From positions 1 through 48,075 of the forward strand of contig CAIXUG010000054.1 in assembly GCA_903922605.1 (NCBI GenBank): a DNA stretch of 48,075 nucleotides, in the 5' to 3' direction. Below the pieces are notes generated by a model that did no database searches, was not told the origin of the DNA, and was given only the letters and a program-made list of their open reading frames with translations. A program made the translations under genes and the position numbers. Below are positions 8,392 to 16,884 of the stretch, in pieces. Numbering within the stretch: position 1 is the first letter of the stretch; every line of letters starts with the position of its first letter. Source of the DNA: an uncultured Verrucomicrobiota bacterium. GTDB lineage: Bacteria; Verrucomicrobiota; Verrucomicrobiia; Limisphaerales; UBA9464.

Positions 8392-9333
8392 TCAGAGCGG
8401 CTTGGCCATCTTCGCGGCCAGCCGGGCGGTGAAGGATTCGGCGGCGTTGTAGCCGGAGAGCTTCAGTTTGGTCTGCAACGCGGCGATCTCGATCAGGTTG
8501 GCGAGGTCACGACCGGGCCGGACCGGGATCGTCATGCGCGGAATCTGCTGGCCGAGCAGTTCGGTGGTTGCCTGTTCCAGTCCGAGGCGGTCCACCTCCT
8601 CCGAGTCGTTCCAGTGCTGGAGGGTGATGAGCAGGTTGATGCTCTTCTCGTGGCGGATGGCGCCGACCCCGAACATCGCGGCCACGTCGATGATGCCGAT
8701 ACCGCGCACTTCCATGAGATTGCGCCCGATGTCCTTGGAGGTGCCCATGACATCCAGGCCGTCCTCGAGCCGGAGGAGCACTACATCGTCCGCGACGAGG
8801 CTGTGGCCGCGTTCCAGCAGGCCGAGCACCGCCTCGCTTTTGCCGATGCCGCTGACGCCCTGGATGACCACCCCGACGCCCTGGATATCCACCATGCAGC
8901 CGTGCAGCTGGCCGCGCGGGGCGAAGAGGTTCTCCAGCGCGAGCGTGGCGCGGCTGATGAACTTCATCGTGATCAGCCCGGTGGTGAAGAGCGGCACGTC
9001 ATGCCGCTCGGCCGCCTCGATGAAGAGCCGGCCCGGCTTCAGGTCGCGGCAGAGCACCATGCAGGGGATGTGATGCTTGAACAGCTCGTCCACCCGCCCG
9101 CGCTGGACCTCGGTGTCCAGGGAACGGAGGTAGGCGGTCTCGACATTTCCCACGACCTGCACGCGCTTGGGGGCGAAGTAGCGCTTGAAGCCGGCGAGCG
9201 CCAGGCCGGGGCGGTTGACGGTCGGCTCCCGGATGATGCGCTTGAGCCCGGCCGCGCCGGCGACGAGCTGCAACCCCAGCTCGATCGCGTGCCGGGTGTA
9301 AAACTGTTCGACCGTGAGGTTGGTGGCGGACAT
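8392..9333 (-). CDS. hprK: HPr kinase/phosphorylase
   Basis: HprK phosphorylates or dephosphorylates HPr on Ser in response to the metabolic state. The 313-residue length is standard. Residues 1-130 are the N-terminal domain (with VEQFYTRHAIELGLQLVAG). Then come the P-loop QGVSGIGKSEAVLGLLERGH, the following LVADDVV, and the family signature EVRGIGIIDVAAMFG. The conserved His in ERGHSLVADD is present. No HPr or PTS gene lies in the window. In Proteobacteria and relatives hprK often sits downstream of the lpt genes, as here, which supports the call. It is the last gene of the minus-strand run from kdsC. Confidence 0.95.
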   Translation of the reverse strand: MSATNLTVEQFYTRHAIELGLQLVAGAAGLKRIIREPTVNRPGLALAGFKRYFAPKRVQVVGNVETAYLRSLDTEVQRGRVDELFKHHIPCMVLCRDLKPGRLFIEAAERHDVPLFTTGLITMKFISRATLALENLFAPRGQLHGCMVDIQGVGVVIQGVSGIGKSEAVLGLLERGHSLVADDVVLLRLEDGLDVMGTSKDIGRNLMEVRGIGIIDVAAMFGVGAIRHEKSINLLITLQHWNDSEEVDRLGLEQATTELLGQQIPRMTIPVRPGRDLANLIEIAALQTKLKLSGYNAAESFTARLAAKMAKPL

Positions 9334-9346
9334 GGCGGGGGCAAAG

Positions 9347-9664
9347 TCAGATCAATTCCAGTTCCGTCGCAAGCTTGTGTCGCAGGGCGGACAATTGAAG
9401 GGGCGGCATGAAACCCAGCCTTTGGATCAGCTTTGGCAACGAAACGGGTTGTACCTGCTGGAGGTGGAAGACGCCCTGTTTCAAGAAAGCCAGGTCAGCG
9501 TTAAACTCCCAGCGGTTGTGGCGCACGGCAGTGGTGTGAGGGACGATCAGGACCAAGGCCAGCTCATCATCACCAGGGTAACGGCTCAAAAGCAGGACTG
9601 GGCGTGTCTTGGCGGCATAACCCAGATCTGCGAGCCATATTTCACCGGGACTCGGCCGTGGCAT
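9347..9664 (-). CDS. PemK/MazF-family toxin
   Basis: This 105-residue protein starts MPRPSPGEIWLADLG and has KTRPVLLLSR, then VPHTTAVRHNRWEFN and a C-terminal helix, the layout of PemK/MazF mRNA interferases. The conserved R-P-x-L/V-V/L stretch is present, and the family's Thr in PHTT is kept. Such toxins cut mRNA at short sites. Its start overlaps the 3' end of the antitoxin gene by 23 bp, which suggests translational coupling. A longer frame from 9769 is a shadow through the antitoxin gene. Confidence 0.85.
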   Translation of the reverse strand: MPRPSPGEIWLADLGYAAKTRPVLLLSRYPGDDELALVLIVPHTTAVRHNRWEFNADLAFLKQGVFHLQQVQPVSLPKLIQRLGFMPPLQLSALRHKLATELELI

Positions 9665-9830
9665 CTTGGGCCTCCAGGTGGTCGAGCAGTCTGAAGTTCT
9701 CCGCTGCGGCGCGATCGCAGTCGTCCAACGTTCGCCGGTCCTCCTCCAGGTCGAAGATGAGGCGGGCAATGTGCCGCCGTTCCGAATGAGAGAGCTTCGG
9801 CAGTTCGGCGGCGATCTCGCTGGCGCTCAT
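9642..9830 (-). CDS. Antitoxin of the PemK/MazF pair
   Basis: This 62-residue protein (MSASEIAAELPKLSHSERRH) is small and charged, with an N-terminal LSHSERRHIARLIFDLEED helix typical of small antitoxins that neutralise PemK-type toxins, and no enzyme motif. An alternative start at 9866 would add 12 residues. Position directly upstream of, and overlapping, the toxin gene is the main evidence. Antitoxins of this kind usually repress their own operon. The pair interrupts the lptB-hprK interval. Confidence 0.8.
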   Translation of the reverse strand: MSASEIAAELPKLSHSERRHIARLIFDLEEDRRTLDDCDRAAAENFRLLDHLEAQDATAESR

Positions 9831-9875
9831 GAGTTGACTTGTAGCTGGAGTGTGGCGCTTTGGCAAAGCGCGGTT

Positions 9876-10613
9876 TCAGACGTTAAAATCCGGTCCGAGG
9901 TAGATGTCGCGAGCCTTGGGATTGTTGGCCAGATAGTCAGCAGTGCCCTCGATCATGACCTTGCCCTTCACGATGATGTAGCCACGGTCGATGAGCTTGA
10001 GCATTTCCCGCGCGCTGTGGTCGGTGATCAGGATGCCCAGGCCGCGGTCGCGCAGGCGGCGGATGATCTTTTGCACCTCGTAAACGGCGATGGGGTCGAT
10101 GCCGGCGAAAGGCTCGTCGAGCAGCAGAAGCTTGGGGCTGGTGACGAGCGCGCGGGTGATTTCGAGGCGCCGCTTCTCGCCGCCGCTGAGCTGGTAGGCG
10201 TAGCTCTTGGCCAGCGAAGTGAGATCCAGTTCGCCCAGCAGATGGCGCAGGCGGATGGCGCGTTCCTGCCGGCTGCCCTCGCAGGTTTCCAAGATGGCGA
10301 GGATGTTCTGCTCGACCGTGAGCTTGCGAAAGACGCTCGGCTCCTGCGTGAGGTAGCCGATGCCCAGCCGGGCCCGCTCATGCATGGGCAGCCCGGTGAT
10401 GTCCTGCCCGTTGAACTGCACGCCGCCCTCATCAGGCCGTACCAGCCCGACCGCCATGTTGAAGCTGGTGGTCTTGCCGGCGCCGTTCGGCCCGAGCAGG
10501 CCGACAATCTCGCCGGCGTTCACATGCACCGACACGCCATCCACCACCCGCCGCCCCTTGTAGGCCTTGGCGAGGGAGTCGAGCGTGAGCAGACGCTGGG
10601 ATTCGTTCGGCAT
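9876..10613 (-). CDS. lptB: LPS export ABC transporter ATP-binding protein LptB
   Basis: LptB powers extraction of LPS from the inner membrane with the LptFG permease. The 245-residue protein shows the P-loop LLGPNGAGKTTSFNMAVG, Q-loop region YLTQEPSVF, signature LSGGEKRRLEITRAL, Walker B LLLDEPFAGIDP and the switch His in LITDHSAREML. These are classic for LptB and its length is standard. It follows lptA by 27 bp on the same strand. The LptFG permease genes are not in the window. Confidence 0.95.
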   Translation of the reverse strand: MPNESQRLLTLDSLAKAYKGRRVVDGVSVHVNAGEIVGLLGPNGAGKTTSFNMAVGLVRPDEGGVQFNGQDITGLPMHERARLGIGYLTQEPSVFRKLTVEQNILAILETCEGSRQERAIRLRHLLGELDLTSLAKSYAYQLSGGEKRRLEITRALVTSPKLLLLDEPFAGIDPIAVYEVQKIIRRLRDRGLGILITDHSAREMLKLIDRGYIIVKGKVMIEGTADYLANNPKARDIYLGPDFNV

Positions 10614-10640
10614 CGGGGCGGGTCGAAAAAAGGCGGAAAA

Positions 10641-11201
10641 TCAGCGAGCCGCAGGCGAATTCGTCCGGGGGCCGAACAGGGAGGAGTTTCTGAGTACGCT
10701 GGCCTTCAGGCTGAGATGGAAACCCTGCTCGCCTTTGAATCCGCCGGAAATGCGGTCATAAGTCAGGATGGCGGCAGTGATGACGCCTTCCGGCGTCTCG
10801 TAACGTGGTTGGCCGGTCTCGGGCGAGCCGGTCAGCCGCACCGTGTTGTTATTGCCGTTAAAAACGGCCTGAAAGGCCAGGGCGCGGTTGGTGGAAAAAA
10901 GCTGGCCGCCAGAAGCGGGCTGGATGGTGAGCAGCACCACGTTGGTGGTCGCGATGATCTGGTCAACGACGCGCTTGCCGAGGGAATTGGTGCCCTGCTG
11001 GAACACGAAATCATCACAGCGGAGATCGAGCACGCCGGGTTGGACGAGATGGACGTTGCCCCAGACATGGCCGCTGCCGGTCTTTTGCTCGTAGGTGCCC
11101 TGATCGCCGGTCAGGTCAATATCGCTGGCCGAGGTGTCCTCCGCGTGGAGCACGGCCGGAAGCAGGGCGAGAAGCAGGGGCAGGAGGAAACGGAGGTTCA
11201 T
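10641..11201 (-). CDS. lptA: LptA-like periplasmic LPS transport protein
   Basis: This 186-residue protein has a cleavable signal peptide (LLPLLLALLPAVLHA, cut likely after HA at about residue 20) followed by an OstA/LptA-type beta-jellyroll sequence: DIDLTGDQGTYEQKTGSGHV, then DLRCDDFVF. LptA forms the periplasmic bridge that carries LPS from the inner to the outer membrane. The sequence is divergent, but its position between lptC and lptB supports the call. The C-terminus (RTNSPAAR) is short. Confidence 0.8.
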   Translation of the reverse strand: MNLRFLLPLLLALLPAVLHAEDTSASDIDLTGDQGTYEQKTGSGHVWGNVHLVQPGVLDLRCDDFVFQQGTNSLGKRVVDQIIATTNVVLLTIQPASGGQLFSTNRALAFQAVFNGNNNTVRLTGSPETGQPRYETPEGVITAAILTYDRISGGFKGEQGFHLSLKASVLRNSSLFGPRTNSPAAR

Positions 11202-11207
11202 GGAGCG

Positions 11208-11696
11208 CTACGGTTTGGCTGCAGGGGAAGGAGTCGTGGTGGCGGTGCCCAGGGAGCCGGAACGGAAGGTCAGGTGAAGCTTGTTCGAGATCGTGAGCCG
11301 TCCGGACTCATGGTCCCAGCGGAAGCCCTCGCCACGAAGACTGAGCTGGCCATCAGCCTGGAGCACGGTCAGGGGGCCGCTGGAGGTGGCGACTTTGGCC
11401 GCCGCATCCAAAGTGCATTGCGGCGCCGTGCCGACCAATTCGGGCGTGCCATCCTCACGGGCGGTTTCCACCCGGAATTGCTCGACGTTCACTATCGTGG
11501 GCTGCGCAAAACTGACCGGCTTGAACGCCGCCCCTTTGAACCAGGTGCGCACGACCCCGTTCTTGTCCCGGATCGGGAAACTGTAGCCGGTGGTGGCGGC
11601 GGTCGGGCTTTGCGCCAGGGCCCGGAAAGCTATCAGCAACGTCACGGCGGCAAGGGCCGAGACGGCGGCCAGCTGGGCAATCGGAACGCGCTTCAC
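11208..11696 (-). CDS. lptC: LptC-like inner-membrane LPS transport protein
   Basis: The 162-residue protein has one N-terminal transmembrane segment (residues 9-28, VSALAAVTLLIAFRALA) and a beta-rich periplasmic part with repeating short strands (FPIRDKNGVVRTWFKGAAF, then GPLTVLQADGQLSLRGEGF). Such a layout matches LptC, which binds LPS from LptBFG and passes it to LptA. Sequence similarity is weak and the symbol rests mainly on position: it lies 6 bp upstream of lptA and 30 bp downstream of kdsC. Confidence 0.7.
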   Translation of the reverse strand: MKRVPIAQLAAVSALAAVTLLIAFRALAQSPTAATTGYSFPIRDKNGVVRTWFKGAAFKPVSFAQPTIVNVEQFRVETAREDGTPELVGTAPQCTLDAAAKVATSSGPLTVLQADGQLSLRGEGFRWDHESGRLTISNKLHLTFRSGSLGTATTTPSPAAKP

Positions 11697-11726
11697 AGAG
11701 GGCAGTCTGGCGGCGGGCGGGCGCGG

Positions 11727-12257
11727 TTAGGAAGCGAATTTCACCAGCAGCGGTTCCCACTGATTCTGGGCGCGCAGGATCAGGTCCACCACCTCGCGCA
11801 CCGCTCCGTGACCGCCGGCTGCCTGGGTCACGTAGTGTGCCAGCGACTTCGCCTCGGTGATCGCGTCGCCGGGCACGGCGGCAAAACCCGCGCGTTTGAG
11901 AGCGCCCAGATCCACCACATCGTCGCCCATGTAGCTGATGTCGTCCCAGGTGAGGCCGGTCTGGGCCAGCAGGCCGGCAATGGCCTCGACCTTGGGACCG
12001 GACGCCTGGTGCAGAAAATCGACTTTCAGGTCGTTGGCCCGCTCGGTGGTCGCGGGGGAGGGTCGGGCTGAGACCCAGCCGACCTTGATGCCCGCCTGCT
12101 GGAGCAGGCGCAGGCCGAGCCCGTCGCGGATGTTGAAGCGCTTGAATTCGCCGCCCGCTCCCATGAACACCGACGAGTCCGTCAGCACGCCATCCACGTC
12201 GCAGAGGAAAAGCTTCACGGCCTGGAGCCGGGGCAGAAGTTCAGCGGGCACAGTCAT
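11727..12257 (-). CDS. kdsC: KDO 8-phosphate phosphatase KdsC
   Basis: KdsC removes phosphate from 3-deoxy-D-manno-octulosonate 8-phosphate to give KDO for the LPS inner core. The 176-residue size fits the capless HAD C0 family. Motif I is LFLCDVDGVLTD, the GLGLRLLQQAGIKVGWVSAR stretch gives motif II, and YMGDDVVDLGALKRAG gives motif IV. The start at ATG 12257 matches family length; ATG 12275 would add six residues. It opens the minus-strand kdsC-lptC-lptA-lptB run, as in many LPS-making bacteria. Confidence 0.92.
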   Translation of the reverse strand: MTVPAELLPRLQAVKLFLCDVDGVLTDSSVFMGAGGEFKRFNIRDGLGLRLLQQAGIKVGWVSARPSPATTERANDLKVDFLHQASGPKVEAIAGLLAQTGLTWDDISYMGDDVVDLGALKRAGFAAVPGDAITEAKSLAHYVTQAAGGHGAVREVVDLILRAQNQWEPLLVKFAS

Positions 12258-12333
12258 GCGGGGGAAGGGAAGCAATTTGCCGGAGGCAGCTCCAGCCTCA
12301 GAAGTAATTTTTCAGGCGCCGTGAAACGCCCCC

Positions 12334-12453
12334 CAATGTGCTGCCGGCATCTTGCCGGCAGGGGCCACCCTAAGCCCGCAGCGCGAAACTTACCCCGGAA
12401 TGACGCCCGGCCCTTGGATGCGCCGCTGCCAGCGGGACGCTGGCAGCACATTG
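12334..12453. repeat. Paired GC-rich palindromes in inverted order (REPIN-like)
   Basis: Two hairpins face each other between kdsC and rho. The first (12341-12361) has 9-bp arms CTGCCGGCA and TGCCGGCAG with a 3-base loop; the second (12426-12446) has arms CTGCCAGCG and CGCTGGCAG with a 3-base loop. Each is bordered by the 12-mer CAATGTGCTGCC (12334-12345) and its reverse complement (12442-12453), so the unit reads as an inverted pair, like REPINs of other bacteria. The rest of the 321-bp gap 12258-12578 shows nothing else that I can support. Confidence 0.7.
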
Positions 12454-12578
12454 CCCTGGGCTTCGTCGTTACGCTCCGTTTGGTGGTCTTTCCCGTCGCT
12501 GGTTTCGATAACCGTTACCAAAGAAAAAGCCGGCGGGCATAGGCCAGCCGGCTGGGATGGGCGGGAACAGCCCGACGG

Positions 12579-14132
12579 TTACTTCGTGTTCCCCATCGAG
12601 AGCAGGAACATGATGTTGTTCGGGGTCTTCTTGAGCTTGTTGAGCAGCAGCTCCATGCCTTCCACGGGCGGCACGCCGGTGAGCGCGCGGCGCAGCACCG
12701 TGATGCGACCGTATTCGTCGGGGTGATAGAGCAGCTCCTCCTTGCGGGTGCCGGAGCGCTCGATGTTGATCGAGGGGAAGATACGGCGATCCACCAGCGC
12801 GCGGTCGAGGTGGATTTCCATGTTACCGGTACCCTTGAACTCCTCGAAGATGACTTCGTCCATGCGGCTGCCGGTGTCCACGAGGGCGGTGGCCATGATG
12901 GTCAGCGAGCCGCCCTCCTCGATGTTGCGCGCCGCGCCAAAGAAGCGCTTGGGCTTGTGCAGCGCGTTGGCGTCCACGCCGCCGGACAGGATCTTGCCGG
13001 AGTGCGGCTGCACGGTGTTGTAGGCGCGGGCGAGACGGGTGATCGAGTCGAGGAGGATGATGACATCCTTCTTGTGCTCGACCATGCGGCGGGCCTTCTC
13101 GATGACCATTTCGGCCACCTGTACGTGCCGCTCGGGCGGTTCGTCGAAGGTCGAGCTGACGACTTCCGCGCCCCGGCAGGAGCGCTCCATGTCCGTGACT
13201 TCCTCGGGGCGCTCGTCGATCAGCAGGATGATGAGGTGCGACTCCGGGTTGTTCTTCAGCATCGCGTTGGCGAGCTTCTGCATCAGCACGGTCTTGCCTG
13301 TGCGGGGCGGGGCGACGATCAGCCCGCGGGTGCCCTTGCCGACGGGGCAGACCAGGTCCACGACGCGCGTGGACAGCTCGTCCATCGCGGTCTCGAGCAG
13401 GAAGCGCTTGTTCGGGAAGAGCGGCGTGAGGTTGTCGAAGTGCGTCTTTTCCTTCGCCTTGTCGGGATCGATGCCGGCGACCTTCTCGACCTTCAGCAGC
13501 GCGTAGAATTTCTCCTTTTCCTTCGGCGGACGCACCTGGCCCTCGACATCGTCACCGGTGCCGAGGTCGAAGCGGCGGATCTGCGACGGCGAGACGTAGA
13601 TGTCCTCGGGACAGGGCAGGTAGTTGAAGGCGGGCGAACGCAGGAAACCGAAGCCTTCGGGCATGACTTCCAGGATGCCGCGGGTGTTGATCGTGCCGCC
13701 GGCCGCCAAATTGCGCTGGACGATCTGGAAGATGATCTCCTGGCGCTTGAGCGTGCCGTAGTTGTCCACGCCGAACTCATTCGCGACTTCCGCGAGGGGA
13801 CCGATGGGCATCGGCTGCAGTTCATGCAGGTTGAGATTGCGCGGGGTGACGATGAAGGCGGGCTTCTGCGGAACATCCGGCTCGTAAACCGGGGTGTCTT
13901 CGTTGGGCTCCTCCATGCGCTCGCGCACGACGGGGACAGACTTCACCACCAGCGGCTCATCGTCGTGGGGATCATGGGCTGGCTCGAGGGCGGGAGCTGA
14001 CGTAGGCGCTGCCTCTTCGGGCTCAGGGTGGACTGCCTCTTCGGGAGCGATGAGCTCTTTTTCGGCGGCGGGCTTCTTCTTGACCACGCGGGGCTTCTTG
14101 GGCGCTGCGGGGTCTTTTGGTGGACGTGGCAT
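12579..14132 (-). CDS. rho: Transcription termination factor Rho
   Basis: Rho is the hexameric RNA helicase that ends transcription of untranslated RNA. The 517-residue protein has a charged, Pro/Glu/Lys-rich head of about 100 residues beyond the E. coli length, then the Rho N-terminal and cold-shock RNA-binding domains ([20 protein letters not shown]), then the ATPase with [12 protein letters not shown] (Walker A) and [16 protein letters not shown] (Walker B). Start ATG 14132 is preferred to 14159. The long acidic head is common in several phyla. Single-gene transcription from a promoter near 14420 is likely. Confidence 0.95.
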   Translation of the reverse strand: MPRPPKDPAAPKKPRVVKKKPAAEKELIAPEEAVHPEPEEAAPTSAPALEPAHDPHDDEPLVVKSVPVVRERMEEPNEDTPVYEPDVPQKPAFIVTPRNLNLHELQPMPIGPLAEVANEFGVDNYGTLKRQEIIFQIVQRNLAAGGTINTRGILEVMPEGFGFLRSPAFNYLPCPEDIYVSPSQIRRFDLGTGDDVEGQVRPPKEKEKFYALLKVEKVAGIDPDKAKEKTHFDNLTPLFPNKRFLLETAMDELSTRVVDLVCPVGKGTRGLIVAPPRTGKTVLMQKLANAMLKNNPESHLIILLIDERPEEVTDMERSCRGAEVVSSTFDEPPERHVQVAEMVIEKARRMVEHKKDVIILLDSITRLARAYNTVQPHSGKILSGGVDANALHKPKRFFGAARNIEEGGSLTIMATALVDTGSRMDEVIFEEFKGTGNMEIHLDRALVDRRIFPSINIERSGTRKEELLYHPDEYGRITVLRRALTGVPPVEGMELLLNKLKKTPNNIMFLLSMGNTK

Positions 14133-14615
14133 AACGGCAAAACTTTGTGAAATTTCCACACGCCGGGGATTTTGAACTCACAACGCTCTCGGGCCGGCAG
14201 GTGTGCGAATGGCACACGGAGGTTTCAACCGGCTGGGGGAAAGCTTGGGGGATTACCTTTTGGGGATTCCCTGACGTGCTACGGGTGCAAAATGGCCGGG
14301 TCTGCCGCAGGTGCAAGGGATTTTCTTCACCACAACTGGTGATCGGGCATCAGCCGCTCCCCCTGCCGGTCTGAGTCGGAGGACGCTGATACAGGACAAG
14401 ACCTACTTAATATTGGGTGTTCCGTATGAAAACAACGCGGCAAATCAGCGAAATTCACCGTCGCAAGGCGGGTAAAACCGGGTGGAAACCCAATTTGACG
14501 CGACCTCGAAAAGGGCGGGTATTCCACTGATTGAGCTGTGGCGGAGGGGGATCTCCCTGATCCGCCAGGAAACTTAAGACCTATTCGTACGCAGATGAAG
14601 TTCGGTGAAACGGCT
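14133..14615. other. Long non-coding gap with rho leader
   Basis: There is no supportable gene between rho and dapL in this stretch. It holds the probable rho leader (about 265 bases if the promoter at 14407-14435 is used) and a small hairpin, GTGTGC/GCACAC, at 14201-14217. The leader could allow Rho autoregulation by attenuation, as known in E. coli, but no direct evidence is visible. Short frames here have no recognisable content. Confidence 0.4.
14407..14435 (-). promoter_or_regulatory. Candidate sigma70-like promoter for rho
   Basis: On the minus strand TTGTTT (14435-14430) is followed after exactly 17 bases by TATTAA (14412-14407). The spacing is ideal, the boxes only partly match consensus (three of six and four of six). 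It would give rho a leader of roughly 265 bases. Confidence 0.3.
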
Positions 14616-14642
14616 CCAAGGCTGGGAATTTCCCAGCCTTGG
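14616..14642 (-). terminator. Perfect 12-bp hairpin downstream of dapL
   Basis: CCAAGGCTGGGA and TCCCAGCCTTGG form a perfect 12-bp stem with a 3-base loop, 25 bp beyond the dapL stop. No T-tract follows on the dapL strand, so it is either a non-canonical terminator or an mRNA 3'-end stabiliser. Confidence 0.55.
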
Positions 14643-14666
14643 GAGAGCCGGAAGCCGCCAAGGGGC

Positions 14667-15905
14667 TCACCACTTCAGCGCCTGGATGCGTTGGGCGACT
14701 TCCTCGGCGTTGGCGCGACTGTTAAAGGCGCTCACGCGGAACCAGCCCTCTCCCTTCGAGCCGAAACCGCTGCCGGGCGTGATGACCACGTTGGCGTCGT
14801 TCAGAATCTTGTCGAAGGCCTGCCAGCTCGTGTAGCCAGCCGGCGTGCCCACCCAGATGTAGGGCGCATTGACCCCGCCGAAAACTGTCAGCCCGGCCGC
14901 CTTGGCGCCCGCGACGAGGATTTTGGCATTGCCCATATAGTGCTCGATCAGCGCGCGGACCTGCTCCTTGCCCTCCGGCGAATAGAGCGCCTCGGCGGCG
15001 CGCTGGACGATGTAGGACACGCCGTTGAACTTGGTGCTCATGCGGCGGTTCCAGAGCGGGTGCAGCGGCTTCAGTTCGCCGCCACCCGTGCTCGCCAACA
15101 AGGTCTTGGGCACGACCGTGAAGGCGCAGCGCGTGCCGGTGAACCCGCCGTTCTTGGAGAAGCTGCGGAACTCGATCGCGCAGTCGCGGGCACCCGGGAT
15201 CTCGTAGATTGAGTGCGGGATGCCCGGCTCGGAGATGTAGGCCTCGTAGGCGGCGTCGAAGAGGATAATAGCCTTTTGCGCCAGGGCATACTTCACCCAC
15301 GCCTCCAACTGCGCCCGTGTTGCCGCCGCCCCGGTCGGGTTGTTGGGTGAGCAGAGGTAGATGACGTCCGCGTGCTCCTTCGGTGGCTCGGGGATGAACC
15401 CGTTCTGCGCGGTGCAGGGCAGATAGACCAGCCCGGCGTAGGCGCCCGCCGCGTCGGCGTCGCCGGTGTGGCCGACCATGACGTTGGTGTCCACATAGAC
15501 GGGATAAACCGGGTCGCTGATGGCCACGACGTTGCGATGGCCGAGGATGTCGAGGATCGCGCCGCAGTCGCACTTTGAGCCGTCACTGACGAAGATCTCG
15601 TCGTCGGCTACGTCGAGGCCATGGGCGCGATAGTCGTTCTGCGCGATGGCCGCACGGAGGAAGTCGTAGCCCTGTTCGGGGCCGTAGCCGCGGAACGTGG
15701 CCCGGCTGGCCATCTCATCGACGGACTTGTGCAGGGCGGCGATGACGGCCGGCGGCAGGGGTTCGGTCACGTCGCCAATACCGCAGCGGATGAGCCGCTT
15801 GGCCGCGTCGGGATTCGCCTCGGTGAACGCCTTCACGCGGCGGCCAATCTCGGGAAAGAGGTAACCGGCCTTGAGCTTCAGATAATTGTCGTTAAGGAAC
15901 GCCAT
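14667..15905 (-). CDS. dapL: LL-diaminopimelate aminotransferase
   Basis: DapL converts tetrahydrodipicolinate directly to LL-diaminopimelate with glutamate as amino donor, skipping the acyl steps of the Dap pathway. The 412-residue length is exact for the family. Clear signs are the N-terminal [18 protein letters not shown], the CSPNNPTG stretch, DAAYEAYI, and the PLP Lys251 in [15 protein letters not shown]. DapL is typical of Chlamydiae, Verrucomicrobiota, plants and some cyanobacteria, which helps place the organism. It stands alone here, with a strong hairpin beyond its stop. Confidence 0.96.
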   Translation of the reverse strand: MAFLNDNYLKLKAGYLFPEIGRRVKAFTEANPDAAKRLIRCGIGDVTEPLPPAVIAALHKSVDEMASRATFRGYGPEQGYDFLRAAIAQNDYRAHGLDVADDEIFVSDGSKCDCGAILDILGHRNVVAISDPVYPVYVDTNVMVGHTGDADAAGAYAGLVYLPCTAQNGFIPEPPKEHADVIYLCSPNNPTGAAATRAQLEAWVKYALAQKAIILFDAAYEAYISEPGIPHSIYEIPGARDCAIEFRSFSKNGGFTGTRCAFTVVPKTLLASTGGGELKPLHPLWNRRMSTKFNGVSYIVQRAAEALYSPEGKEQVRALIEHYMGNAKILVAGAKAAGLTVFGGVNAPYIWVGTPAGYTSWQAFDKILNDANVVITPGSGFGSKGEGWFRVSAFNSRANAEEVAQRIQALKW

Positions 15906-16053
15906 AGAAAGAAGCGCGGACGGTAGGGAACGGCGACTCGTGAGGCAAGCGACCGGAGCGGAAGGCTCGGAAGGCAGGAAAAACGGGGGAGAAGAGAGGC
16001 TGCAAGGGCAATTTATCGCTTTAACGGCCTATAACCGCAGCCAAATCGCCGGC

Positions 16054-16770
16054 TCAGATGGTTTCGGATCCGGCCGACGAGTCCTTGAGCCAGGGATAAT
16101 ATTTGGCCAGGAAGGAATGGCAGGATTTACGGTTTCTCTGGCATTTGTGTCGAGACAGCTCACGCACCTGTTTAGCGAAATCTTCAGGTGGCGCGCCGAG
16201 TTCGAGGAGATACTTGATGGCACAAGTGGCTCCGAAGGCGATCCAGTTGCAGAACTCGTTATCCTCCCGCAGCCCTGGATGGGACCAGAGGGCCTCAAGG
16301 TGGGCGAGCAGTGTCGGTTTTGCCTTGGGGTGCCTCGTCTGCGCAATCCCTTGGGAAATGTTGGCGGCTGCGACGCCAAGCTCGGTCGCTTGGAGGGCGG
16401 TCAACAGCAGGCCAAAAGCCTCGTCTTGCGGAAGATGCATCGCGATCGGGAGGGCAACGGCCGACCAATCACAAAAATCTCCGCCCTGCATGACGTAGCG
16501 GAGAATTTCTGGAAAGTCTTCCTGCTCTTTGAGCCACGAACAGGCGTTGCAAAAGTCGTGACGCTCTCGGGTAGTCCATGAGCCCCAATCACGTTCCAAC
16601 TCCGGAAAAGTAATTGCGGCAGAGCCGTCCATGAACCGGGAAATGACATACCCCCGCTGGTTGTCCTCTGTGTGGTAATGGCGTTGCCAGCGGGTTTCGG
16701 AAGCCAGCATGTACCTCACGCCGTCGGAGATGAGGGCTGCAGGATACTCTTTCCCGTAGTCGTCGTTCAT
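16054..16770 (-). CDS. Unknown protein, copy 1 of a paralogous pair
   Basis: The 238-residue protein is clearly related over its whole length to the gene at 19516-20226. Shared blocks include LASETRW, VISRFMDGSAAITF, ACSWL, LPQ(D/E)EAF and YYPWLKD/YFPWLKD. Both are rich in Trp, Cys and His and look cytoplasmic and helical; no signal peptide or known enzyme motif is seen. Upstream of both, TGACAAARATYCARG is conserved and an in-frame GTG (16794) or TTG (20250) could be the true start, adding LRVL/LRTL. Function unknown. Confidence 0.7.
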   Translation of the reverse strand: MNDDYGKEYPAALISDGVRYMLASETRWQRHYHTEDNQRGYVISRFMDGSAAITFPELERDWGSWTTRERHDFCNACSWLKEQEDFPEILRYVMQGGDFCDWSAVALPIAMHLPQDEAFGLLLTALQATELGVAAANISQGIAQTRHPKAKPTLLAHLEALWSHPGLREDNEFCNWIAFGATCAIKYLLELGAPPEDFAKQVRELSRHKCQRNRKSCHSFLAKYYPWLKDSSAGSETI

Positions 16771-16806
16771 GGATTTGAGAACCCGTAAGCTCACCCTGAA
16801 TCTTTG

Positions 16807-16884
16807 TCAGGCTGTAAATTCCGACAGCATGGCGCGAGCGGACTCGAAGTCATCAGGGAAGGAGCATGCGACCGCCAGAGTCAT
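16807..16884 (-). other. Tiny open frame after the ParD-like antitoxin
   Basis: A 25-codon frame starting in the TGATGA overlap with the antitoxin stop reads MTLAVACSFPDDFESARAML and ends with SEFTA. The overlap is what a toxin gene would show, but it is far too short for ParE. It may be a toxin remnant or chance. Its last codons also resemble the end of the KASIII domain at 20820 (see findings). Confidence 0.2.

Noticed and set aside
7930-9411. A 493-codon open frame on the + strand
   Set aside because: It crosses the end of the unknown gene and the whole of hprK in antisense. Both real genes have clear family motifs; the long frame is a high-GC shadow of hprK.
9666-12071. An 801-codon open frame on the + strand
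   Set aside because: It is antisense to lptB, lptA, lptC and kdsC, all recognised. Its composition (Gly, Arg, Ala, Asp rich) is that of a shadow frame.
12723-14000. A 425-codon + strand frame opposite rho
   Set aside because: The minus strand encodes an unmistakable Rho; the frame is His/Asp/Arg-rich shadow.
14616-14642. Riboswitch (lysine type) at dapL
   Set aside because: The hairpin lies downstream of dapL, not upstream, and no multi-helix aptamer is visible in the 148 bp before the dapL start.
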